Origin: Puniceicoccales bacterium
Lineage (GTDB): Bacteria; Verrucomicrobiota; Verrucomicrobiia; Opitutales; JAIRLG01
Assembly (NCBI GenBank): GCA_031255915.1
Contig: JAIRRP010000038.1
Span: 1-13,077, forward strand
Length of the DNA stretch: 13,077 bases
Reading direction: 5' to 3'
Shown: positions 1 through 6,552 of the stretch, piece by piece
Numbering within the stretch: the first letter of the stretch is position 1
How the letters are laid out: each line of letters begins with the position of its first letter
Made by a program: the position numbers and the translations under genes
Notes under the pieces: generated by a model
What the model was told of the DNA's origin: nothing
What the model saw: the letters and a program-made list of their open reading frames with translations, nothing else
The model's database searches: none

Positions 1-315
1 GAGCTTCAAGACCCGTCGAATCGCTCGGATATCGGATGTGCCGTCGCGGTCAACGGGAATCGTGTTGATCCGCGAGAGAATAAAGTTCCAAAATCCGGCC
101 TTAAAAAGTGTTTGGCGTGCGAAGTAGAAAATTTCTCGCTGAGGACAGGCGGCGGCTATAAAGGGTGGATCGAGGAAACTGGCGTGATTAACGGCGATGA
201 GACAGGGACCTGAGGGTGGAATATTCTCATTTCCGTAGACCTCTCCGGCCCAGAGTTCCCGAAAGGCAATGGAGAAGAAGTGACGAACGGTCTTGTAATA
301 GAGGTTGATCTCCAT
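1..315 (-). CDS. plsC: 1-acyl-sn-glycerol-3-phosphate acyltransferase (PlsC family), 5' part only
   Basis: The reverse strand is open from ATG at 315 to the window edge (105 codons, 3' end missing). The protein begins MEINLYYKTVRHFF and contains the acyltransferase motif NHASFLD at residues 43-49, with the catalytic His44 and Asp49 of the HX4D box. It is followed by INTIPVDRDG (83-92), which matches acyltransferase block II. Family knowledge: PlsC transfers a second acyl chain to lysophosphatidic acid at the inner membrane to make phosphatidic acid. The start was chosen because the next in-frame stop upstream is near 397 and no other ATG lies between; there is no Shine-Dalgarno sequence. A related lyso-lipid or ornithine-lipid acyltransferase cannot be excluded without the C-terminal half. 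Confidence 0.85.
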   Translation of the reverse strand, partial: MEINLYYKTVRHFFSIAFRELWAGEVYGNENIPPSGPCLIAVNHASFLDPPFIAAACPQREIFYFARQTLFKAGFWNFILSRINTIPVDRDGTSDIRAIRRVLKL

Positions 316-419
316 AAATCGAAGAAAAGTATAGAGATGCCAAGAACTTGGCAATAGCGTCTGCCATCGAAAATTCCCTATTTGAGAGACTATCCTTTAT
401 TCATCAGCGAAAATGGGAA

Positions 420-567
420 CTAGAAGATGTCGTCAAAACTAGACAGCAACCTTCTCATCTTGTTCCACTCATCTGATATGTCGTGCCTCCCATGTGTCCT
501 TTTTTCCATTCCATCTTTCTTTCCTCTCTTTTTCCCTTTTTCAACCTTTTTTGACGACATTCTCTAG
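420..567. repeat. 19-base imperfect inverted repeat flanking a pyrimidine tract
   Basis: The left arm 420-438 (ctagaagatgtcgtcaaaa) is the reverse complement of the right arm 549-567 (ttttgacgacattctctag) at 17 of 19 positions; about 110 bases separate them. Inside lies an uninterrupted 29-base pyrimidine run (514-542) in a longer T/C-rich stretch. The arms resemble nothing in the cloverleaf repeats, although 760-770 shares the 11-mer gacatcttcta with the left arm's complement. The pair may be a relic of a small mobile element, a paired regulatory site upstream of plsC (transcribed leftward), or chance. No gene was found here. Confidence 0.5.
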
Positions 568-614
568 ATATCCAGGAAGATGCATATCTGACAAAATTTG
601 AAGTTTATTAATAT

Positions 615-736
615 CGTCTCGAATTTATCCAGCGGGTGGGCTGCCTTTGAGCCCAAAGGGCTCCTGCCCGCTACGTGGGCCGCGGTAAGGAAAAATGCAA
701 AGCGGGAGCTTTCATTTTTCCTTACCGCAAAGGCAG
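615..736 (+). repeat. Cloverleaf repeat, copy A (order h1-h2-h3)
   Basis: The outer stem 641-648 (ctgccttt) pairs with 729-736 (aaaggcag). Inside are three hairpins: h1 649-663 (gagccc/gggctc, loop aaa), h2 666-680 (gcccgc/gtgggc, one G-U pair) and h3 682-728, a long A/T-rich hairpin (gcggtaagg...ccttaccgc). The cgtctc at 615-620 corresponds to the tail on the h1 side of copies B, C and D. The copy lies 87 bases beyond the stop of the glucosaminidase gene, which is read toward it. Short open frames across it are by-products of the repeat. A 10-base tandem (aagacatctt, 748-767) sits just to its right. Confidence 0.9.
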
Positions 737-823
737 CTCACAACCCGAAGACATCTTAAGACATCTTCTATGGAAGAGATATTTATTTAGGAGGGTTTTT
801 ATAGAGGCCAGTTACCTTGCGGC

Positions 824-1492
824 CTATGACTTCCGATCATTTTTATTTTGGAGCTTATAAAAGGCAATGATCCGGTCTCTGATTTTGTTGCCATAATCGG
901 GGTCCGAAGCCCATTTGCCGGCAAGTGCGTAGATGGTTTTCGCAGAGCCTCTTTTGACGAGCCGGAAGCGTGGATCGATGCATCGATTTTTCAGTGATTC
1001 TTCGGAGCCGTAGGCCTTAAGGTGCTGCACATGGGCCCGTATGCCATCGCGTAGGGTTCGAAATTTCAGCCCCTTTGCGCCACCGTCCAGGGCTCCTAGT
1101 CCGGCAAAATTATTCTGAGAGGCACTTACTTGCCCACCATATTTCAAATAATCCGTCTCGAGACACATTTGAGCGAATGCGATGTCATGATTCACGCCCT
1201 CTAGATGGCATTCCTCGATGTAGCATTCTACAATCATGTGAATCTTCGTGTCTTTAAGCCTAGGATGATGTTTTTTAAGAACTTGTTGCATCACAGTGCT
1301 CATAAGGTCACCCTTTCCCATGATGGTTGTGCTGATTTTTTTACTGGATTTTGAGAGTGATTTTTCATTTCCAGAATGGGTATTCTGAAATCTTTTTGTG
1401 CTACAGTGGTGCTCTTTTGTGATAAAAGCTGTGCAGCTGCAGAGTAAACTGAGGCCAATACAGCACTTAAGGAGCCGATATTTAGATTTCAT
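824..1492 (-). CDS. Glucosaminidase-domain lipoprotein (peptidoglycan hydrolase, GH73/Bax-like)
   Basis: A 222-residue protein. Residues 1-20 form a lipoprotein-type signal: basic start, hydrophobic core GLSLL, then a lipobox-like L-C-S-C with Cys20 as the likely acylated residue. A Ser/Lys-rich linker (30-60) precedes a glucosaminidase domain at about 85-215. AQMCLETDYLKYGG (107-120) matches the family's catalytic helix, making Glu112 the probable catalytic acid; NNFAGLGA and TLRDGIRAHVQHLKAY follow as in the family. By family knowledge it cleaves the beta-N-acetylglucosaminyl bond in peptidoglycan, here probably anchored to a membrane and facing the periplasm. It is the last gene of a minus-strand cluster, and its ATG overlaps the heptosyltransferase stop by four bases (ATGA), indicating coupled translation. 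Specificity and any role in division or secretion-system assembly are unknown. Confidence 0.8.
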   Translation of the reverse strand: MKSKYRLLKCCIGLSLLCSCTAFITKEHHCSTKRFQNTHSGNEKSLSKSSKKISTTIMGKGDLMSTVMQQVLKKHHPRLKDTKIHMIVECYIEECHLEGVNHDIAFAQMCLETDYLKYGGQVSASQNNFAGLGALDGGAKGLKFRTLRDGIRAHVQHLKAYGSEESLKNRCIDPRFRLVKRGSAKTIYALAGKWASDPDYGNKIRDRIIAFYKLQNKNDRKS

Positions 1493-2430
1493 TTAAAAGC
1501 GATTTTTATTATTTTATCCATGACGCTGTTCACTGGCAATGCTTTTAAATCGCCGTCAGGCGCCTGGAGATAGGTATTGGATGGATAAGTGAGTGGATAA
1601 GGTCCAAACCGTTGTGCTGAAGTGGGGCCATATAACCCGACAACAGGTACCCGCATACTGGCGGCGATGTGCACGGGACCACTGTCATTGGCCACAATGC
1701 AATGTGCGAATTGTATGGAAGATAAGAGCTGCTCCAGATGGGTCTGACCTCGTAAATCTTCCAGTCGTGGGTGGGGCTCAAAAGGAGGATTTTTCCGAGT
1801 ACCGAAAATTTTCAATTTCCAAGTCGCAGGGAAATCTTTACACCGAAGGAGATTACGGGCAAGCATCGGGAAATAGGGCCATTCTTTGCCTTTGCCCCGC
1901 GTTTCGGGAAAAAGTGCGATATAGGGGGCTATATCGTCACTGGCATCCGAAATCGAACGCCAATGGACGGTACCATCGACCTGGGCATTTAGTCCTAATG
2001 TCGGCAAGAAATGGGAGAGAATCGTGACGGCATGTTCCCTTTTGGCTTGAGAAGATGTGAACCCGATGCACTCATGGTAGGCTAAAAATGAGCATTCTCG
2101 AGAATCCTTTCGGCCGATCTTTCGCTTTGCCCGTGCGAGGTGCGTAATAATCCCACTTCTGGCAAGTCCCTGCATATCCCAAATGAAGTCATAGGAAATT
2201 TTGCGAATTTTTCGGATCAATTGGAAAAAGGATCGTATTCCACTGCTTCGATGGAATTTATAGATCTCATTCACTAACCCCGAATGTACGATAACAGGGG
2301 TCAACTCATGGCGAATAACCCAATCAACCTCCATGTCTACCCGATGCCGATGTAGTGTCTGAATGACCACCAGTGCGTGCACGACATCCCCCAATGACGA
2401 CGGCTTAATGACCAAAAGCCGTTGGGCCAT
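1489..2430 (-). CDS. Glycosyltransferase family 9, LPS heptosyltransferase-like
   Basis: A 313-residue protein, usual length for the WaaC/WaaF/WaaQ family. The N-terminal motif KPSSLGDVVHAL (9-20) carries the family's catalytic-type Asp15. The C-terminal nucleotide-sugar motif NDSGPVHIAA is at 248-257, followed by VPVVGLYGPTSAQRFGPY. These are the two GT-B domains that transfer L-glycero-D-manno-heptose from ADP-heptose to the LPS inner core at the cytoplasmic face of the inner membrane. The N-terminus looks more like heptosyltransferase I, but sequence alone does not settle WaaC versus WaaF or WaaQ. The gene starts five bases after the stop of the Bax-inhibitor-like gene and overlaps the next gene by four, so the three are probably cotranscribed. 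No Shine-Dalgarno sequence precedes the ATG. Confidence 0.88.
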   Translation of the reverse strand: MAQRLLVIKPSSLGDVVHALVVIQTLHRHRVDMEVDWVIRHELTPVIVHSGLVNEIYKFHRSSGIRSFFQLIRKIRKISYDFIWDMQGLARSGIITHLARAKRKIGRKDSRECSFLAYHECIGFTSSQAKREHAVTILSHFLPTLGLNAQVDGTVHWRSISDASDDIAPYIALFPETRGKGKEWPYFPMLARNLLRCKDFPATWKLKIFGTRKNPPFEPHPRLEDLRGQTHLEQLLSSIQFAHCIVANDSGPVHIAASMRVPVVGLYGPTSAQRFGPYPLTYPSNTYLQAPDGDLKALPVNSVMDKIIKIAFK

Positions 2431-2435
2431 GTGGT

Positions 2436-3176
2436 TTATCGACGATCATTTAGTTTTGCGAGCAGGCGTAAAATTTCCACGTAAAGCCAAACCAGAGTGA
2501 CCATGAGGCCGAAAGCCGCATACCATTCCAGCTCTACCGGAGCCCCGCGACGGGATTGGCGAACGACGAAATCGAAATCAAGCACAAGATTCAAAGCGGC
2601 AATCGCCACGACGAAGAGGCTAAAGGCAATGCTGAAATTACTGGAGCTGTGCAGAAATGAGAAACCATGACCACTAAGGCTCAACAGCATACTTACTAAG
2701 TAAACGAGCGCGATTCCCACCGTGGCGGCAACAAGCCCCATGGTAAACTTTTCGCTGACTCGGATGAATTGCGTCTTATAGGCCATGAGCATGGCGGAAA
2801 ATACGCCGAAAGTCAGGGTAATGGCCTGGACGGCAATACCTGGGTAGGCCTTATTGATCGACATCGAGATACTGCCCAAAAATAAACCTTCAAAAATCGC
2901 GTACAGAGGCGCTGTGATTTTTGCGATATATGGCTTAAATATCGTGATGAAAGCGATGACGAAAGCGATAATGCCAAAAAGCATCGTTTTCTCCATGAGG
3001 CCTTCAGGCGAAGCATAGGAAGTTTTCCATGCGAATACGGCTGATAGAGCGACTAATCCGAGAAGGATGGCCGTTTTATTGACGCATCCGGAGATGGTCA
3101 TGAGTTCTGTAGAGACCCGTTCGGCTTCGAAGGCGCGCTCTTGAAGAACGGGATTAGAGGTCCTATTGTAATCCAT
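2436..3176 (-). CDS. Bax inhibitor-1/YccA family membrane protein
   Basis: A 246-residue protein with about seven hydrophobic segments (roughly 33-51, 64-83, 88-103, 112-133, 145-168, 181-202 and 216-240). The soluble start contains SNPVL and is followed by the ending VLDFDFVVRQ...EWYAAFGLMVTLVWLYVEILRLL, typical of the bacterial Bax1-I-like group. Relatives in this superfamily act as pH-sensitive Ca2+ leak channels (BsYetJ) or associate with the FtsH protease (YccA); which applies here cannot be read from the sequence. It is the first gene of the cluster with the heptosyltransferase and glucosaminidase. A candidate promoter with a perfect -35 lies just upstream. The leader has no Shine-Dalgarno sequence. 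Confidence 0.85.
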   Translation of the reverse strand: MDYNRTSNPVLQERAFEAERVSTELMTISGCVNKTAILLGLVALSAVFAWKTSYASPEGLMEKTMLFGIIAFVIAFITIFKPYIAKITAPLYAIFEGLFLGSISMSINKAYPGIAVQAITLTFGVFSAMLMAYKTQFIRVSEKFTMGLVAATVGIALVYLVSMLLSLSGHGFSFLHSSSNFSIAFSLFVVAIAALNLVLDFDFVVRQSRRGAPVELEWYAAFGLMVTLVWLYVEILRLLAKLNDRR

Positions 3177-3200
3177 AGATAGTGAGAATAATCACAACAC

Positions 3201-3229
3201 TATGTAAAAAGGAAGTCTGAGACTGTCAA
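3201..3229 (-). promoter_or_regulatory. Candidate sigma70-type promoter of the Bax-inhibitor/heptosyltransferase cluster
   Basis: On the minus strand TTGACA (3229-3224) is followed after 17 bases by TACATA (3206-3201). The -35 is a perfect consensus and the spacing ideal, but the -10 matches only three of six. Transcription would start near 3194, leaving a leader of about 18 bases before the ATG at 3176. Confidence 0.45.
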
Positions 3230-3368
3230 TGACATCTTTTATTCCCATTGGTGGCAAGGCAAGCGACCGGTGAAATGGAATATTGGTACAGGGTGGTAGT
3301 GATTCCGTGACGAGCTCCGGTGTTGTTGGGAATTGTTCTTTCTGAGTCCTGAGCTTGGGAGTATTTCC

Positions 3369-3494
3369 CCTGCCGCCTTTGCGCTAAGAAAAAATGCAAA
3401 GCGGGAGCTTTCATTTTTCCTCAGCGCGGCCCAGAGCCCTTTGGGCTCAAAGGCGGCAGGTCCGCCGGGAAGGAGGAGACGGTGCTCGAAGGTA
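3369..3494 (-). repeat. Cloverleaf repeat, copy B (order h3-h1 on plus strand, h2 lost)
   Basis: A perfect 12-bp outer stem (cctgccgccttt 3369-3380 with aaaggcggcagg 3449-3460) encloses h3 at 3381-3427 and h1 at 3434-3448 (gagccc, ttt, gggctc). The h2 hairpin is reduced to ggccca. The h1-side tail gagacggtg (3476-3484) continues to about 3494. The order is opposite to copies A and D, hence the minus strand assignment. It lies 92 bases past the stop of the M20 peptidase gene, which is read toward it. The remaining spacer (3177-3552) holds the promoter listed separately and nothing else recognised. Confidence 0.9.
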
Positions 3495-3552
3495 ATCCCT
3501 CAGGGCTGAGTTTGTAGGGTCACAGCGGAGTGTGAAGAGATAAAGAAGATGC

Positions 3553-4935
3553 TCAGCTTTCCATGTTACTGAGTTGCTCGAAAAAGCGGCAGAAGACGCG
3601 ATACACTCGGTCTATCATCTGCAATGAGAGATTTTCATTGGGGGCATGAAGTTGGTTCTGTTGTGTAAAAAATCCGAGCATCAGTGGATTCATGCCCGTT
3701 AACTCTTGAATGGTTGAGATGAACGGAATGCTACCTCCTTCGCGCATGAGCAGAAGTGGTGTACCCATGATGATCCGTGTTGCCGCTTGCAGCATATGGA
3801 ATGCCTGGGAAAGCCTAGGATGCGAAGAGTGCTTGTCTTGGGAATCTTCAAGGGGAAAGGAATAGGCTTTTCCCTGAGGAATCGAAGCAATGTGCATATG
3901 GGCCCATGGTGGGCAGAGTTGCCGCAGCCGCGATGACAGTTGTTGCGAAATATGTTCTGGAGATTGGTTTGGGACAAGCCGACAGGAAATCTTCGCTTTG
4001 GCTTTCGCAGGGATGATGGTCTTCACACCTTGACCCTCCCAGCCACTATGAATGCCGTTGATTTCGAGTGTTGGGAGAAATTTTTGAGCATAGAGAACCG
4101 AGTGCTCATGGGGAGCGAAATGCTCGATGCCGGTGTCGCGGCGAATGGCATCTTCCGATAAGGGACAGAGTTGGAGCGATGCCAGTTCTTCGGCCGAAGG
4201 TTTTTGGACATCGCGGTAAAAATCTTCCACGAGCACTTTTCCTTGGGCATCGTGCAGTTGTGCGCATATTTCTGCGAGAACTTGAGCGGCATTCGGCATG
4301 GGGCCACCCATGCCGGAATGAAGGTCTAATGTGGCGGTAGAGATTTCGCACTCTAGGGTCACAAGACCTCGAAGGCCTGTCGTTAGACTTAGGTGTTCTT
4401 CGTCGCATGTCCAAGTATCGGATAACAAGAAAAGATCGGAGCGGATCGAATCACCGTACTCTTTCAGAAATCCCTTCATACTTGGGCTGCCGATTTCCTC
4501 CTCGCCTTCGAAGAGGACGCGGATGTTCCATGGGAACGATGGATTTTTGTGCAATGTTTGACATAAGGCGTGCAGGAGGATCGTGTGGGCGCCCTTATTA
4601 TCGGCAATGCCGCGGCCGTAGAGGATGTCGTCGCGGATCGTTGGCGTAAAAGGGGAAGATTGCCAAAGTTCTAGTGGTTCCGGCGGTTGAACATCGTAGT
4701 GTCCATAGAGAAGTAGCGACGGTGCCTGCGGTGATTTCGAGTAGGAGGCGAGCAGGATAGGATGTTTTGGTGTGGATATTTCCTGAACATCGAAGCTTTC
4801 TTGTTTCAGAAATTGCGAAATATATCTGCGTGTATCGCACATGCCCTGCTCGTAGGCCGTGTCGCAGGAGACACTGGGGAAACTGGCGTAATGTTTGAGG
4901 AAATGGAGGATGTGTTCGATCTCTTGAAAAGCCAT
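3553..4935 (-). CDS. M20 family metallopeptidase (CNDP-like dipeptidase)
   Basis: A 460-residue cytosolic zinc peptidase of usual length. Metal ligands can be read in order: His79 in LLLYGHYDVQPP, Asp112 in GRGIADNKG, Glu146/Glu147 in EGEEEIGS (146 the general base, 147 a ligand), Asp173 in SDTW, and His430 in LHAPNEN. His206 in LHSGMGG belongs to the lid/dimerisation domain inserted at about 195-330. This set matches dipeptidases of the carnosinase/CNDP and DapE-like clan. The exact substrate is not predictable; a general dipeptidase is most likely. It is divergent from ispG with a 77-base gap and stands alone in its transcription unit, with repeat copy B after its stop. The start was chosen from the ATG next to the conserved N-terminal helix; no Shine-Dalgarno sequence is present. 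Confidence 0.88.
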   Translation of the reverse strand: MAFQEIEHILHFLKHYASFPSVSCDTAYEQGMCDTRRYISQFLKQESFDVQEISTPKHPILLASYSKSPQAPSLLLYGHYDVQPPEPLELWQSSPFTPTIRDDILYGRGIADNKGAHTILLHALCQTLHKNPSFPWNIRVLFEGEEEIGSPSMKGFLKEYGDSIRSDLFLLSDTWTCDEEHLSLTTGLRGLVTLECEISTATLDLHSGMGGPMPNAAQVLAEICAQLHDAQGKVLVEDFYRDVQKPSAEELASLQLCPLSEDAIRRDTGIEHFAPHEHSVLYAQKFLPTLEINGIHSGWEGQGVKTIIPAKAKAKISCRLVPNQSPEHISQQLSSRLRQLCPPWAHMHIASIPQGKAYSFPLEDSQDKHSSHPRLSQAFHMLQAATRIIMGTPLLLMREGGSIPFISTIQELTGMNPLMLGFFTQQNQLHAPNENLSLQMIDRVYRVFCRFFEQLSNMES

Positions 4936-5012
4936 GGTACTTTATGTAATCTTTTTTATCAAAAGGCAATTGACTTTCAAAGAAAGTGGTCTTGAAGGTA
5001 CAAGTATTTTTT
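4936..5012. promoter_or_regulatory. Divergent promoter region between M20 peptidase and ispG (weak candidates)
   Basis: The 77-base gap must hold promoters for both genes unless they lie inside coding sequence. For the peptidase (minus), TTGAAA (4980-4975) with TAAAAA (4958-4953) at 16 bases spacing is the best pair. For ispG (plus), TTGACT occurs at 4970-4975 but no good -10 lies 16-18 bases downstream. Both calls are weak. Confidence 0.3.
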
Positions 5013-6140
5013 ATGACTCGGCATAGGCGCCAGGCAGTAGAAGTGGCCATCGGTTCTCTCCATATAGGTGGCGAGCATCTCTTACGCGTCCAATCAATGA
5101 CGAATACACCTACTTCGGATGTTACGTCGACTTTGGAGCAAATTCGCAAATTGGCCGATGTGGGCTGCGAAATTATCCGTTTAGCCATTGTTTCCAAATC
5201 AGACCTACAGGCACTTGGTGCTCTAAGGCCTCTATTGGTCCGGGATAAAGTGGCTGTTCCCCTCGTGGCCGATGTCCACTTTTCTCCGACTTTGGCCCTA
5301 GAGGTTATTCCTTTTGTCGATAAAATTCGGATAAATCCCGGTAATTTTGTACGCGTGTCACCGGAAGATTCTCCTGAAGAAAGGAAGGCAACTCTTCGCA
5401 GGGGATTGGTTCCCTTGCTAAAGGTCTTGCGAGAAGAGGGGAAGGCTCTGCGGTTGGGCGTCAACCAGGGCTCCTTGCCGGAGTATATTTTGAAGCGGTA
5501 TGGTTCTACAGCAGCTGGAATGTTGGCCAGCGTTTTGGATTTTTTGGAAATTGCCCGAGAGGAACGATTCGATGCGATTGTCTTATCCTTTAAGTCGAGT
5601 GATGTTGCGACCATGGTTCAGGCTTATCGCGAAGCGGATAGGATGTTAGCCGAGAGAATGTACCCGGCCTATCCCTTCCATTTGGGTGTCACCGAAGCCG
5701 GCAACACAGACTATGGACGGATCAAAGGAGCCATTGGAATAGGTTCGCTGTTGCTCGATGGCTTAGGGGATACACTGCGCGTATCACTGACCGAAGATCC
5801 CTGCGAGGAAATCCCTGTGGCCTATGATATTCTTCAGGCCTGTGGAGCTCGGATATCCAAAGTGGAATATGTCGCTTGTCCCACTTGTAGCCGTACATGT
5901 TTCCATTTGGAGAAAATTTTTGATGAGATAAAGGCCGCGACGCGGTCATTAAAAGGGATTAAAATTGCCGTTATGGGTTGCAATATCAATGGACTCGGTG
6001 AGATGGCCGATGCGGATTATGCCTGTGTGGGTTCCGGGAAGGAAAAAGTCGATCTCTACGATCACGGCCAGTGCGTCGAACGCGATGTGCCAGAGCAGAG
6101 AGCGGTCGAGGAGCTGGCGAAGATGATAGGTACAAGATAG
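5013..6140 (+). CDS. ispG: 4-hydroxy-3-methylbut-2-en-1-yl diphosphate synthase, short two-domain form
   Basis: IspG (GcpE) performs the penultimate step of the MEP pathway, reducing MEcPP to HMBPP with a [4Fe-4S] cluster. Numbered from ATG 5013 (375 residues), the TIM-barrel half holds VQSMTNTPTSDVT, LVADVHF and KIRINPGNF. The cluster half has CPTC with Cys289 and Cys292, then GCNINGLGE with Cys323 and Glu330, the expected four ligands. The usual motif is GCxVNGPGE, so Pro to Leu and the NI pair are deviations. Local sequence (DKIRINPGNF, VEYVACPTCSR, GEMADADYACVG) resembles the plastid/chlamydial type, yet the large insert of that type is absent. A GTG at 4986 would add nine residues; ATG 5013 fits the family start better and has GAAGG about 12 bases upstream. 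It is monocistronic. Confidence 0.93.
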   Translation: MTRHRRQAVEVAIGSLHIGGEHLLRVQSMTNTPTSDVTSTLEQIRKLADVGCEIIRLAIVSKSDLQALGALRPLLVRDKVAVPLVADVHFSPTLALEVIPFVDKIRINPGNFVRVSPEDSPEERKATLRRGLVPLLKVLREEGKALRLGVNQGSLPEYILKRYGSTAAGMLASVLDFLEIAREERFDAIVLSFKSSDVATMVQAYREADRMLAERMYPAYPFHLGVTEAGNTDYGRIKGAIGIGSLLLDGLGDTLRVSLTEDPCEEIPVAYDILQACGARISKVEYVACPTCSRTCFHLEKIFDEIKAATRSLKGIKIAVMGCNINGLGEMADADYACVGSGKEKVDLYDHGQCVERDVPEQRAVEELAKMIGTR

Positions 6141-6157
6141 GTGTGAGATAGGTGCGA
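6125..6157 (+). repeat. Three 11-base tandem units spanning the ispG stop codon
   Basis: The units are gataggtacaa (6125-6135), gataggtgtga (6136-6146) and gataggtgcga (6147-6157). The ispG TAG (6138-6140) lies in the second unit, so the last residues of IspG are encoded by the repeat. Slippage or duplication at the 3' end is the simplest explanation; no regulatory role is evident. Confidence 0.7.
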
Positions 6158-6207
6158 GAGTGGGAGCATGTGGTTTGAGGAGGATATTCCTAAGCTTTGG
6201 GTTATTC

Positions 6208-6354
6208 GGTTTGCCGCCTTTGCGGTAAGGGAAAAATGCAAAGCGAGAGCTTTCATTTTTCCTTACCGCAGCCCGCGTAGCGGGCAAGAGCCCTTTGGGC
6301 TCAAAGGCGGCAAACCCCGCCCATCGAATGGAGACGGTGCTCAAGAATGGTACC
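6208..6354 (-). repeat. Cloverleaf repeat, copy C (order h3-h2-h1, complete)
   Basis: A perfect 14-bp outer stem (ggtttgccgccttt 6208-6221 with 6303-6316) encloses h3 6222-6269, h2 6271-6285 (gcccgc, gta, gcgggc, perfect) and h1 6288-6302 (gagccc, ttt, gggctc, perfect). The h1-side tail contains gagacggtg (6331-6339) and runs to ggtacc at 6354, matching the tail left of copy D in reverse. It lies 67 bases after the ispG stop. A minus-strand open frame crossing it is a by-product. Confidence 0.92.
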
Positions 6355-6552
6355 GAATCTAAATTACCGAAATCGATAGATTTTCCGAACGCGAGAGGAG
6401 GGCCTACCTCGAGCATCAGAGGAATATGCCGTCGAATAGCAAAGGGTGTGAGCCTATAAACCTCCCTTTTGTGGATCCTAACGACCTCGGCTACTCCCAA
6501 TGGAGATAATACATAATATGTGAGTTTCCTTATGATTATTTACCTTTGGATT
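6355..6552. other. Gene-free stretch without recognised content
   Basis: The 198 bases between repeat copy C and the uracil-DNA glycosylase stop contain no recognisable gene, RNA or terminator. A minus-strand frame is open here (start at 6500) but continues through the repeat and into antisense of ispG, so it is not called. A 6-bp hairpin (6543-6559) overlaps the glycosylase stop codon but lacks a T-run. Confidence 0.5.

Noticed and set aside
805..825. Hairpin aggcc/ggcct at the glucosaminidase stop as a terminator
   Set aside because: The stem is only five pairs with an 11-base loop, and in the direction of transcription it is followed by A-rich, not T-rich, sequence.
4598..5614. 338-codon open frame on the minus strand
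   Set aside because: It is antisense to ispG and out of frame with the M20 peptidase, both of which have intact motifs; its composition is low-complexity Ser/Arg/Thr.
5949..6500. 183-codon open frame on the minus strand
   Set aside because: It crosses repeat copy C and ends antisense to ispG; the composition is that of the repeat and of a shadow frame.
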